Position numbers and translations under genes: made by a program. This document shows, piece by piece, positions 23,291 to 35,900 of a stretch of DNA of 64,000 bases (its first letter is position 1; each line of letters starts with the position of its first letter). The stretch lies in NCBI RefSeq assembly GCF_052857255.1, contig NC_135497.1, forward strand, positions 542,552,207-542,616,206. The letters are read 5' to 3'. The notes beneath the pieces were generated by a model. The model did not search any database and was not told the DNA's origin. It was given only the letters and a program-made list of their open reading frames with translations. The stretch comes from Amblyomma americanum (lineage: Eukaryota > Arthropoda > Arachnida > Ixodida > Ixodidae).

Positions 23291-24300
23291 GCTTATCTAG
23301 ATTCCACGAGGTCTGTGCATATTTAGTTTTTTTAGTTCCTTGCGGTTTCTGGAAATATGTTTTTGTTGCAGTTCTTTCCTCTTATAGAAGTATATGCTTT
23401 TCAAAATAAAATTTATTTGCAGTAAGCACTTGTACCAATGTCATTTTTCTCTGACCATGCATGTTCCATTTCAAAATTCTACTATGAATATCCACCAACT
23501 TGCACAGTTATCTTTCCTTTTATATGTGAACACGGCCCAAGTGTGTATACTGCCAACTGAATGTTGAAAAATGTTGAACTTCAGTCAGCCCAACAGAAAT
23601 TTAAATGTTCCATGGAACAGTCTTGTTTCTTTTGTCATAATTTACAGCTTAACACAACTGATTAGTAACAGCTAAAATTATTTAAGATAGAATATTTCAG
23701 TAAACATGAGCAATTGCACTCATGGCCAGCCTTCTACTGTCAAAGAGGATATCGGAAAAAAAATTGCATCTGTGCTGATTCAACTGATGAAGTGAAAATG
23801 CAACAACCATTCCTTGCTGCCAGGTAGTAAATCGAACCTCTTTTAACTGGAGCTGCACTTTCCAACTGCTCTTGTTTTAATTCTGCACACTCGTCGCTTT
23901 AGTCAATGCACTGGAAATAGTTACAAGGATATCACGAAGCATCAACTGTACGATTGTATACTGTATGACACACAAAATAGTTGTCTCGTGTCAGTTTTTT
24001 AACGATGCACTTAGCACATTCAAGCTACATATAGCAATGCAATACCAACTATACGCTCCTTAATTGTTGTTTCATAACAGCAACTTCGTCAATGGCTAAT
24101 TTGGTGTAAAGGGCCAATATGTACAACTAACGCTTTGATTTTTCTTAGCCATAACTACCAATGCAAGCTATATGCATGGACTTAAAGCATTAAATGAAAT
24201 TGCTGTAACGAACTACCTTGCGTTGTGGTAATAGAATGTCTCTGCTAAACTTTGCTTTTCAAGCAGGCCTGCTTTGTTTCAAAATTCAAACTAATAATCT
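23291..24300. other. AT-rich non-coding DNA
   Basis: No gene or clear repeat seen. AATAAA occurs at 23405. Confidence 0.4.
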
Positions 24301-26052
24301 GAGCACTTTGATGCCTCTTTGCTCTGCATTCAATACTCTGCATTGATATGCTTTGCTGCTATCTAGTAACTTTCTGTTAACAAAAGTAAATACCAGGAAG
24401 TAAGAAAGCTTAACAACTTTGTATTAACAAGTGTTGATTAAAAAATCTGCTGTTATTTCGTGATCATCATTTGTATGCCTTAATTAGATGAATGCCCATA
24501 ATATCAATAAAGTTGGAAGTTTTTGAACTTTCGGTGCACTCAGGCAATATTGTCACTGCCCTACGAGTAAATTGTGGTCTGGTATGTGATATAAAAGACT
24601 GTCACTGTATTCATTATGCACTAGCTTAATAATTTAGTGTAACAGTACAAGATGAAATATTGTTAATGCTGTTTTTTATATACTTGCCAGTGAATATGGG
24701 ATAGGCTTGGCATCACTGAAATCAAATGGTATAAAAAAATTTGATTCCACTGTGGTAACAGATTGTTGTCACTGAAATTTGTTTTACACAGTGCTGCTTG
24801 AATTGCTTTGAGATGCATATTAACATTGTGTACCATTCTGGCACCTCTTTTTTCTGTGTCGAGATACTTCATTGCTTTGTAATAACGGTCTGTTAACAAC
24901 AGTAGATACCAGGAAGTAAGGAAAGATTTACCAACTTTGTATAGACAGATGTCGATAAAAATTGCGCTGCGATACTCTAATTTGGTTATTTTTTGTATTC
25001 CTAAATTAGATTAATGCCTATCGTATGATTAGAGTGTGAGGTTTTTTAACTTAACTATATTCACTCATGTAATAGGTTATCACTGTTATGGTAATGAGTG
25101 GTCAGGTTTTGGTCATATTAAAATAGGCTACCTCTGTGGATTCAATATTTATGCAGCTTAATCAATGGTTAATTAACTGCAACAGGCAAAGTACATTATT
25201 GTTAATGCTGTTTGGTTTTATACCCACCAACGCATATGGGAATGCTTGGAGTAATTAATATCAAATGGTATAACAAAATTTGATTTCACTGCTGTAATGT
25301 ATACAGCGTCATAGTTTTGAGGTGCAATTAAGCTTATCATTTGTTAGCATTTTGGCACGTCTTTATGTTGCGTTGAAATGCTTAATTGCTTTCTAGAAAC
25401 CTTTTATTAGTGAAAGTAAATACCAAGAAGTAAAGAAATATTTTCCAACTTTGTATCAACAAATGAAAATAAAAAAACATCTGCTGTTATAATTTGGTTA
25501 ATTCGTTTATATGCCAATTTGTTTATTGCCTGCTATATGACTGAAGTTGGAGGTTTTTTAAATTGTTCTTGCGCTTGGGTAATATGCTTACAGCTAGCTG
25601 CAACGAATTTCACCGTGCACTCGGGTAAGGTCATCTTTGTTACATGGTGAAGGCAGTTTTAATCATATTCAACAGCATGCACTTTTGGTCATTCATTTCT
25701 CTTGATATGACGAAATGCTTCAATATTTTCTAACACCATTTTATTAACAGAAGTATATACAAGGAAGTAACTTCTAGCAACCTTGCATTAACAAGTGTGC
25801 ATAGAATGTAAAAGTTCGTTTCCAGTAACTTTCTATTAACAAAAGTATATACAAGGAAGTAAATTCTACCAACATTGTATTAGCAAGTGTGGATAGAATG
25901 TAAAAGTTTGTTTCTAGTAACTTTCTATCAAAAAAAGTACATACCAAGAAGTAAATTTCTACCAACTTTGTATTAACAATAGTTCATAGATTGTAAAAGT
26001 TGGTATAGTGTTGATAGAATGTTGATACAAATTATAATGAATGTTGATGGCA
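24300..26052 (+). repeat. Two-scale tandem array
   Basis: The core motif GTAAATACCAGGAAGTAAG plus ACTTTGTATTAACAA recurs at about 24377, 24892, 25408, 25742, 25832 and 25926. The first three are 515 and 516 bp apart, and the sequence between them is also repeated in diverged form (for example TCAAATGGTATAA at about 24724 and 25261). The last three are 90 and 94 bp apart. The tract is thus a diverged 515-bp array followed by units of about 92 bp. It ends at ATTTTTGTAAGGG (26053-26065). Confidence 0.75.
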
Positions 26053-26064
26053 ATTTTTGTAAGG

Positions 26065-26506
26065 GTCCCCGCGGCAGTGCTGTGATCCCTCGTGTCGGCC
26101 GTTGGGCCGTTTGCGAGAGAGAGTGGGCAGTCAACGCAAGGTGCGCCTGTCGGATGTCGCTGGACCCCTGGACAGGCTCGAGTATGCACTGGTCCGAACG
26201 GCAAAGGCCGGCCCGGACAAACAGTAGCGTACTCACTTTACGCTGTCTCCAAGGAGTCTCTCTCTCGGGGCCCCGCTCGGACGGTCGCGCGACGCGCGGC
26301 CACCCAAGCGGGTCCCGAATTCCCGCCAAAGGGCACCAATGGCAAAGGCCCTTGGAAAGCCGGGGCGGAGCTGCGGCCCAATGACAGTGATTAGTCACCC
26401 AGCTGTCTCTCCTTCGCCTGAGGCGAGAGAAAGGGAAAGAGGAGAACGACACGGGATGCCGGCAACCGCCGCGCAAAGGCAACGGCGGGAATCCCGGATT
26501 CCCACA
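26065..26506 (-). mobile_element. Truncated LTR fragment (same family as the solo LTR at 48.2 kb)
   Basis: Reverse complement of the first 466 bp or so of the LTR at 48205-48992, with indels. It ends at CCCACA (26501-26506), the complement of that LTR's TGTGGG start. The 3' part of the LTR is missing. Confidence 0.8.
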
Positions 26507-26949
26507 ATGTGGACCATTGTGATCCGTTACCTTCTTTTACTAGCATGCTTACTAGCAAGAATGCTGCTGTACTTTTTTCTTTTTTTCTGTTGTTCTGAAT
26601 TTTTAAGGTATTCTTTGGTAACCTGCCTACTAGTAGTTACATAACTTTTATTTTCAAAGTTTCCTTTCTGTTGACCCCTGCTAGCAATTTCTCTTTATTG
26701 TTTTGAACTTTGTATTGTACTGATTGCCCACCTCCTATGTTCTCTTATTGAGACTAGCAGTATTGTAAACAAATAAATCAATTATATTTTCTCTTTATGG
26801 CAAAACCCCAAAGCAGGAGCATGTTTCATTAGGTAGCAGTTTCTGCGCGGTCTCTGTAAAACAAGGCCTTCTATAAAACCTGGTTCCCTTCTCGTTGCTG
26901 TCTTGAGAATGCTTTTGTTACAAAGGTGGAACATGCTTTCTCTTTGCAG
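26507..26949 (+). other. Non-coding, upstream of the BEN exon
   Basis: No ORF. CAAATAAATCAAT at about 26770 resembles a LINE 3' tail but could not be classified. It ends in a TTTCTCTTTGCAG splice acceptor at 26937-26949. Confidence 0.4.
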
Positions 26950-29900
26950 GTTGATATCGGTGGTGCTGTGCTTGTTGATAAATCGGTGCTCGAGCTGTTG
27001 AACCATTCGAACAGCCGGCCTGGGAAATATGCCCGTGCGCTGCTCCGCGATCTGTTTTCGCCTGAGGAGCTGCAGGGTAGCTCTCTCTTCGGGCAGGAGA
27101 ACACACGCACGCACTCGAAACACGGGGCTCTGGACCAAGCAAAGGTCTCGGCAGTAATTTGTAAGTGTCCTTTTCAGACATATCTTCATTTAGGCAGCCT
27201 TCTAAAATACTTTTTATAAATCCAAACTGCTCAATTAGAATTTAGAACTCTGTTGATGAGGGTCAAAAAAATTCAGTATCCTGGTTTGAAAGCACTTAGG
27301 ATTTTTTTGCGAACAAAACAGGAATGCAAACTTGATGTGTACGGATAGTACTTTTTTAAACTGAACATGAGTACTGCAGCTGGCCCACTGAGTTGAATAC
27401 GAATGGAATATTTGTGGCAATATTTGCTACTTTTGCAAATAATCGTACAAAATAGAAGAATAGTGTTAAGCATTGATGTGATAGTGGCGGCGCTGCAGTA
27501 CGATGCAAACTTACGGAGTTAAAGCTATAGTTGTTAAATTACGCAGCACTGATTTCCATTAAGGGGCTGCTACAAGAGTTCATTATGTTAACTCCATGAT
27601 GCGTGTGCAAAAATTATTTTCTTATTGATAACGGTGAAGAATAAACTAGAGCCACAGCTAAGAGCATGAGAGGGGCAAAAGCATATATGAGCCATGGCCT
27701 CCATGGCTGCTAAACTTGGCAAAGCCTTTCCGCGTTGTCGCATCATAGAGGCCATGTATGAGCATTACGAATGCTTCCACACGAAAGGCCCACGTAGTGG
27801 CACTAGACCCTTCATCGCGCAGATGTTGATCACCGGCAGGATGATATGCAGCATCAGTGTGTGCCTTGTTCTTTGAAAGAGCAGTCATCGAGGAAATATA
27901 CTGCCGAGCCTTATTTGATCATTATGCCAAGTGTTCAAAACCTGTTCGAAAGTTCATAACCAATTCGATTCGGTTCGAATAATTTCCAAAATGCACTATT
28001 TGCCTCGTTCGATATTTTATAATAGTCCGCCGCGATGGCTCAGTAGTTATGGTGCTCGGCTGTTGACCCGAAAGACGCGGGTTCGATCCTGGCTGTGGCG
28101 GTATAATTTCGATGGAGCCGAAATTCTAGAAGCCCGTGTACTGTGCGACGTCAGTGCACGTTGAAGAACCCCTGGTGGTCGAAATTTCCGGATCTTCACT
28201 GCGGCGTCTTTCATAGCCTGACTCACTTTGGGACATTAAACCCCATAAACCAAACCAAATCAAACTGATTTTCTAATATTCGCGCGCACCTAACACAAAG
28301 CATATAGCAAGACCTCTCCAAATGGTATGTGGCCGCCGCGGTGGCTGAGTGGTTACGGCGCTCAGCTGCTGGCCTGAAAGACGCTGGTTCGATCTTGGCC
28401 GCAGCGGTCGAATTTAGATGGAGGCGAAATTCTAAAGGCCCGTGCACATATACTGTGCAATGTCGGTGCACATTAGAGAACTCCAGGTGGTCGAAATTTC
28501 CGGATTCGTTCACTGCGGCGTCTCTCATAACCTGTCTCGCTTTCGGATTTTAAACCCCTATAAACCATAAACTAAATGGTATGTAAGAAAAGAAAGGAAT
28601 AGGAAAGAATGAAAATTGTCATGCATGTTGAAACAAAGCAGCTGCTGAATGCCTTAAAATTGCAGATTGCATGCATGCATACAAAAATACTGATCCCACT
28701 ATTGTGACACGTATCAGTTAAAGGGGCCATGACAGCCTATTGTCACGTAGTGGTGACGGCAGTCGAAGCAGCGATGAAGACGGACGAAAGGGTCTTCTAA
28801 AAGTACTGTTTATTGGGCTGACTTGCACCCAAAATGGACTGAATCACTCGGCGGCGGCGAAGCGACAAGCGTGCTCGGCGGTCGTCGAACAGAATGCCCG
28901 CCGCTGTCGGCCGCGCTCAATTTAAAGCTGATATCCAACATTCGAGATAAAGGGCGCAAAGTTACTAGAACATTCCGGAACAACGTAGAATCAGCTTTGC
29001 CTGGCTGCGATCAATCGAGATAAATCTAGTCGCGTCTTGCGTCGCAAACAAAGCGATAAGGTGGTGTCGCGGCAGATTTGAAAAACGAACAAACACTGCA
29101 AATATTGGCGGCATTACTCCCCTCTCAAAGAAGCATCGACCCGATGCATTAAAACAAATAATGCGACTAGTAAGGGAAAAAAACGGATCTTGCGAAAATA
29201 GAGCATGCAAATGCAGCGGCCTTTAACGCGCATAATACGGCTTCAGACGGACTACATGGACAACTTCTGGTCGTACGCGACGTCGCTGGGATGCAGTCAT
29301 TGCGTCAGGGATGACTTCATAATCCAGTTCACCCAGCCGACGAAGAACCTTGTACGGGCCGAAATAGCGGCGCAAAAGCTTTTCACTCAATCCACGGCGG
29401 CGAATGGGCGTCCACACCCAGACTTGGTCTCCTGGCTTGTATTCCGCGTTGCGTCTTCGTAGGTTGTAGCGTCTGGCGTCGGACCGCTGCTGATCTTTGA
29501 TCCGTAATCGGGCAAGCCTTCGAGCTTCTTCTGCGCGTTGAAGGTAGGCGGCAACGTCGACGTTCTCTTCTTCTGTAACGTTGGGCAGCATGGCGTCTAG
29601 CGTGGTCGTGGCATCCCTGCCATGGACGAGCCTAAAAGGCGTCATCTGGGTGGTCTCCTGCACTGCGGTGTTGTAGGCGAAGACGACGTAAGGCAGGATG
29701 ACATCCCAGGTTTTATGTTCGGCATCGACATACATAGCGAGCATATCGGCGATGGTTTTGTTCAGGCGCTCGGTCAGTCCGTTGGTCTGCGGATGGTATG
29801 CAGTTGTCCTCCGGTGGCTGGTTTGGCTGTAGCGCAGGATGGCTTGCGTGAGTTCCGCCGTAAATGCTGTTCCTCTGTCCGTGATGAGCACATCGGGGGC

Positions 29901-32900
29901 GCCGTGTCGAAGAAGAATGCACTCCACGAAAAATTTGGCCACTTCTGCTGCTGTTCCGTTCGGTAGGGCTTTCGCCTCGGCGTAGCGGGTCAGGTAGTCG
30001 GTCGCTATGATGATCCACTTATTTCCAGATGTTGACGTTGGAAAAAGGCCAAGCAAGTCCATGCCAATCTGCTGAAAGGGTCTTGCGGGAGGTTCAATGG
30101 GGTTCAGAAATCCTGCTGGTCGTGTGGGAGGAGTCTTTCGTCGCTGACAATCTCGGCATGTTTTCACATAGTGTGCGACATCGGCAGACAGTCGGGGCCA
30201 GTAATACTTGTCTTGAATGCGGCGGAGGGTGCGAGTAAACCCGAGATGTCCAGCTGTCGGCTCGTCGTGTGAAGCCTGTAGAACTTCTTCGCGGAGACAA
30301 GTGGGTACAACAAGGAGGTAGGCTGTTTTGTTCGCTGTAAAGTTCTTCTTCACAAGGACCTCATTCTGCACACAGAAAGAAGACAGTCCTCGCTTGAATG
30401 AAGCGGGGGGTGAAGAAACCTTGCCTTCCAGGTACTCGATGAGGCCTTTTAGGTTGGGGTCCGAGCGTTGCTGCTGAGCAAAAGAGCTTGCGCTGATGGG
30501 TCCCAGGAAGGCGTCCTCATCGTCGTCCAGCGGCGGTGCATCTACAGGGGCTCGTGAGAGGCAATCGGCGTCAGTGTGCTTGCGTCCGGACTTGTAAACG
30601 ACGGTGACGTCAAACTCCTGGAGACGCAGACTCCATCGAGCGAGTCGGCCAGAGGGATCCTTCAAATTGGCAAGCCAGCAGAGCGCGTGGTGGTCGCTGA
30701 CCACCTTGAACGGCCGTCCGTAGAGGTAGGGGCGGAATTTCGACGTAGCCCAGATGATGGCAAGGCACTCCTTCTCAGTGGTCGAATAGTTAGCCTCGGC
30801 CTTGGAAAGGGAACGGCTAGCGTATGCGATGACCTTCTCCAGCCCGTCACTTTTTTGAACGAGAACGGCGCCTAGTGCCACGCTGCTTGCGTCGGTGTGA
30901 ACTTCAGTATCGGCGTTTTCATCAAAATGCGCAAGGATCGGTGGGGACTGTAAACGACGCTGAAGTTCCTTGAAGGCTTCTGCTTGCGGCGCTTCCCATT
31001 TAAACGGCACGTCTGCCTTCGTCAGTTGGGTCAGGGGCTCGGCGATGCGCGAAAAGTTTTTCACAAATCGTCGGTAATATGCGCATAGTCCGAGAAATCT
31101 GCGCACTGCTTTCTTATCGGCCGGCGGTTGAAACTGTTCAATAGCAGCTGTTTTCTGCGGGTCTGGGCGTACTCCTTCCTTGCTAACGATGTGGCCTAGA
31201 AACAGCAGCTCTTCGTAGGCAAAGTGGCATTTCTCTTCTTTCAAGGTTAGGCCAGACGACTTGATTGCGTCTAGTACTGTTCGAAGTCTTTTGAGGTGCT
31301 CTTCAAAGTTCGAGGCGAAGACAACGACGTCATCTAAATATACCAGAAAAATCTGCCACTTCAGGCCTGCCAGCACTGTATCCATTACTCGCTGAAACGT
31401 CGCTGGTGCGGAACAGAGACCAAATGGCATCACCTTGAACTCAAACAGCCCATCCGGAGTTATGAATGCTGTCTTCTCGCGATCTCTTTCGTCGACCTCA
31501 ATTTGCCAGTAGCCGCTCTTGAGGTCCATCGATGAGAAATATTTGGCGTTGCAGAGGCGGTCCAGTGTGTCGTCGATGCGGGGGAGGGGGTAGACGTCCT
31601 TCTTTGTTATGTTGTTCAAGCGGCGGTAATCCACGCAGAATCGAAGTGCGCCGTCTTTCTTTCTCACTAGAACAACCGGTGCCGCCCATGGGCTGTTTGA
31701 AGGCTGGATGACGTCGTCGCGAAGCATTTCTTCGACTTGGACCCGGATGGCTTGTCGTTCTCGCGGAGACACACGGTAGGGGCTTTGACGGAGAGGTCGG
31801 ACGTGTTGATCCGTTATAATGCGATGCTTGGCAATTGGCGTCTGTCGCACCTTCGGCGATGTCGAAAAGCACTCACTGTAGTTTTGAAGCAGATTGCGGA
31901 TCTGGTCTTGTCTGTTCCGGTGCAGGGCTGGGTTGATGTCGAAGGTGGGCGAGTTCTCTTGGTCAGGCGGATCTTCTGCGGAGGGGTCGGAGAGGGCGAA
32001 GGAATCTCGTACGTCAGATATTTCGTCGTAGAAAGCAATCGTCGTTACTCTGTTAATATGCCGGTATTCTTCGCTGAAGTTAGTCAGCAGTACTTCGGCC
32101 TGGCCATTGCGGAAATGTGCGATGCCTCTTGCGACGCTGATTCCTCGGTCTAGTAGCAACTGCATGTTCCCCTCGATGATGGCTTCAGTGTTTATGGCTT
32201 TCGTGGCGCCTACGGTCACGATAACGCTTGAACGGGGTGGGACGCTCACTTCTTCCTCCAGGACACTTAGGGCAACGTGATTTTCCCGAGTTTTCATCGA
32301 AGCGATGGCTTCGTCCGTCGAAAGCGTGATCAGCTTGGATCGCAGGTCGATGATCGCCTGATGCTCATTAAGGAAATCCATACCCAAGATCACTTCGCGG
32401 GAGCATTGCGGTAGCACAACAAAGGTCGCAGGATAGGTATGTCCTTTGACAGTCACTCGCGCTGTGCATCGTCCTGAAGGCGTAATGAGGTGGCCCCCAG
32501 CGGTGCGAATTTGTGGGCCGTCCCAAGCCGTTGTGACTTTTCTGAGCTGCGCAGCGAATGTTCCATTCATCACCGAGTAATCGGCTCCTGTGTCGACTAG
32601 AGCGGTAACTTTCCGGCTGTCGATAGTCACTTCTAGGTCGGAGGTCCTGGCTCTTGCATTGCATGTCGCTCTCGGCGTCGGGTCACGGCTTCGTCGCGTA
32701 TGCGAGTCACGGGTTGGGCGTGTGGTCGAAGCTCCTCTGGGTGGCGGCGTCGATTTCAAGGTAGCTTGCGTCGTGGTCGAGGTTCTCATTGTGTGCGGCG
32801 TCGGTGCAGCGAGTGTCGGTTCTTCATGCGGCGTCGCGGGTGCAGCGTCTTCATGGGGCGTGGTCGGTGGAGGATCTTCGGCGTTTAGCTCGTGAGCAAC

Positions 32901-35900
32901 CTCACCTCCAGAGGTTGCTGCCTTTAGTTTCCCCTACGGGGGCTGGGCGACCTTCCTCGTACCGCGGCTGCGTAGCTGCGGTGTGGCGACGCAAAGCGCG
33001 AGGTTGACGGCGATGGTGAGCGCGAAAAGCGGTTCGGCGTGTACTCTTCTCGACGCAGGTACTCGTCGATTTCGTGCGGACGTTGTCCGAAGCGTGGTCG
33101 TGGGGCGTTAACGGCAAATCCTCGAAGACCGATACGTCGGTACGGGCAGTGACGAAGAATATGGCCGGCCTCACCGCAATGGAAGCACAACGGCCGGTTG
33201 TCGGAAGTCCTCCAGGCGTCGCATTTCCTGGGGCTTGAGTGTCGGTCATAGGCTGGGCGGGCGGGGGCTGGGAGGCGGCGTTGTGGAACGATTGGCTCAT
33301 CTCGGGGAGGACGTGGGGGTTGTCGCTGGGGCTGAGCAGTACACACTGCAGCGGCGTAGGTCATGGCCTGGGGTTCTGTGGCCGTCGGTGTGCCAAGTGC
33401 CTGTTGCACTTCTTCCCGTACCACATCCATCAGAGTCGCTGCTTGTGGCTGTGGGGAAGATGGCAGTAATCGGCGTAGCTCCTCTCGGACGATTTCGCGG
33501 ATAACTTCCCGCAAGCTGTCGCTGGTGGTGGCCGGCGTGTCCGAACGGATTGCACAGGCAGAGGAAGGGCGTTTGTACTGCCGAACTCGAATGTCGAGGG
33601 TATTCTCAATCGTGCGTGCTTCTTGCATAAACTCCTCGACTGTTTTTGGCGGCTGGCGGACGAGGCTTGCAAAGAGTTGTTCTTTTACGCCGCGCATTAA
33701 AAACTGAACTTTCTTTTCCTCGGTCATCCCGGGATCGGCGCGGCGAAATAGGCGCTTCATCTCCTCGACGTAACTGCGGACGGGCTCATTCGGAAGCTGG
33801 ATCCTGGACTCGAGGAGTCGTTCGGCTTTTTCTTTCCTCACGACACTATTGAATACCTTCAATAGTTCTCTCTTGAATAGCTCCCATGTCGTAACGGACG
33901 ACTCGTAGTTTTCGTACCACGTGCGTGCGGAGCCATCCAATGAGAAAAAAACGTGTCCAATCTTTGCCGCATCATCCCACTTGTTGAATGACGCCACGCG
34001 CTCAAATTGGTCCAACCATTCTTCAGGGTCTTCGCCTAGGGATCCATTGAAAGTTGGCGGCACCCGCGGCTGCTGCAGTATGATCGGTGTCGACATCTTT
34101 GGCGAGGTTGCAGTGCTGGTAGCAGCGTCTTTTCGCTGTCTGGTGCGGTCCGGCAGTTTCCCGAACTCAGGCTCCTCTCCCTGGAGACGTCGGCTGGCTC
34201 GCTGAGCTGCTGGTTCGTCCTCGGGTGTGAAGCGCTTAGGGCTGGGTTCACGACTTGAAGGGGGCGTCCGGAACATGGAAGTTACCCCGCACCTCCACCA
34301 GATGTCACGTAGTGGTGACGGCAGTCGAAGCAGCGATGAAGACGGACGAAAGGGTCTTCTAAAAGTACTGTTTATTGGGCTGACTTGCACCCAAAATGGA
34401 CTGAATCACTCGGCGGCGGCGAAGCGACAAGCGTGCTCGGCGGTCGTCGAACAGAATGCCCGCCGCTGTCGGCCGCGCTCAATTTAAAGCTGATATCGAA
34501 CATTCGAGATAAAGGGCGCAAAGTTACTAGAACATTCCGGAACAACGTAGAATCAGCTTTGCCTGGCTGCGATCAATCGAGATAAATCTAGTCGCGTCTT
34601 GCGTCGCAAACAAAGCGATAAGGTGGTGTCGCGGCAGATTTGAAAAACGAACAAACACTGCAAATATTGGCGGCACTATTTTCACGCGTACCCTGCTTAT
34701 CGCTTTTAATTTCCAACAAGTTAAATTACAATTCCCCGAATTTTCAGTTGATTCTGCGCGGTAAATATTTTTAAAACGATTTTTTTTCGTTTCTTCTGCG
34801 AACTGCTTGCTGCTCTGGCAACATATGATCGCTGTCGTCACGAGGACATATGCGCCCCGCGTCGTCTGCTGCGAGTTGTTGAGGTGCTTGCATGCACACC
34901 GTAGACAGCGGTCGCTCGAAAAGATTTTTTCTTTTAGCTTAGCGAAATAAAATGCATTTTCCGTGTTCTCTTTTGGGAAGCCTTCAACTTATTACGCGAG
35001 CTGAGTGATCTTTGGGAAAGCGGACTTGCTCGTGGCGCCCGTTTTTCGATTGTTGAAGAAACAGAAATTAATGGACCCCTGCTTTATTATTTACGCTTAG
35101 AAGATTGCTGTTGGTTGGTATGTTATGAGGGTGGTCTCTTTTGAGCAGTCAAGTGTTCCCGTATGTGAAAAGCGGCACGCGCAGTGCATGCCTTCGCTGA
35201 TGTGCGCAGTGAAAGCCGCGGCATTTTGTAGCTATAGCTACGAAGTTCTTGTCCGCTATTCATCGGTTCGATAATTAAACTCAAATTATCAAAAGGTGGC
35301 ACTACAGTAACCTTGAGGCACGAAAAGAGCAGAGGAAAGTGCCGAGTGCGACGACTTCCCCGCTGCATGTACGCGTTTGTAAGTCGAACATACATTTCCT
35401 TCGAATCGTAGAACCCTTTTGTAGGAACCAAGCCGCTTGCAAAACCCTACACGAATCGAATGCTTTCACGGTCCGCACCAATGAATAGTCGCCGCCGTCT
35501 AAATGAGTGCTTCAAAATAATATTACAGCATTTAGCATTTTGTTGTGCGTGCGCATTGTGCCCCAGGAGTGCGACGATTACGACAACTGCAGCCCCGCGC
35601 TGAGGTTGTTTACATGGCTGTGCGCAAACAGTACTGTTCGTTTGCGTGGTATAAAACGCAAGGTGGGTTCTTCTTATCTTAAATATATTAGGTACTCTTG
35701 TCCACAAATTGCACTTTTACTCATTTACACACCATGATAACACTGCAATAAGCGCTGATGATGCTATATCGCCTGCTTGGGAAACGCTTCGCGTAGGATA
35801 CCGGCGCTTCCCGCTAATTGTATCTGCTTTCTCTTATGTCGCCAAAATTTAATTTTAGATCGCTTTAGCTGAAAATACGTTGGGACATTCCTTGAATTAA

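Larger units (their letters stand above)
28741..34675 (-). mobile_element. Gypsy-2: young, intact Ty3/Gypsy LTR retrotransposon
   Basis: The two 373-bp LTRs (28741-29113 and 34303-34675) differ, by eye, at one base (CAACATTCG versus GAACATTCG). A 4-bp CTAT duplication flanks the element (28737-28740 and 34676-34679). Gag and pol are both open and joined by a canonical -1 frameshift signal, the primer-binding site and polypurine tract are in place, and there is no env. It is the best candidate in the window for a recently active element. Confidence 0.95.

Noticed and set aside
24300..26052. CRISPR-like array
   Set aside because: Units are long, diverged and contiguous, without uniform repeats and unique spacers, and the DNA is from an animal.
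32590..34487. Several long plus-strand frames across Gypsy-2
   Set aside because: They are antisense shadows of the GC-rich gag and pol frames and show no domain.
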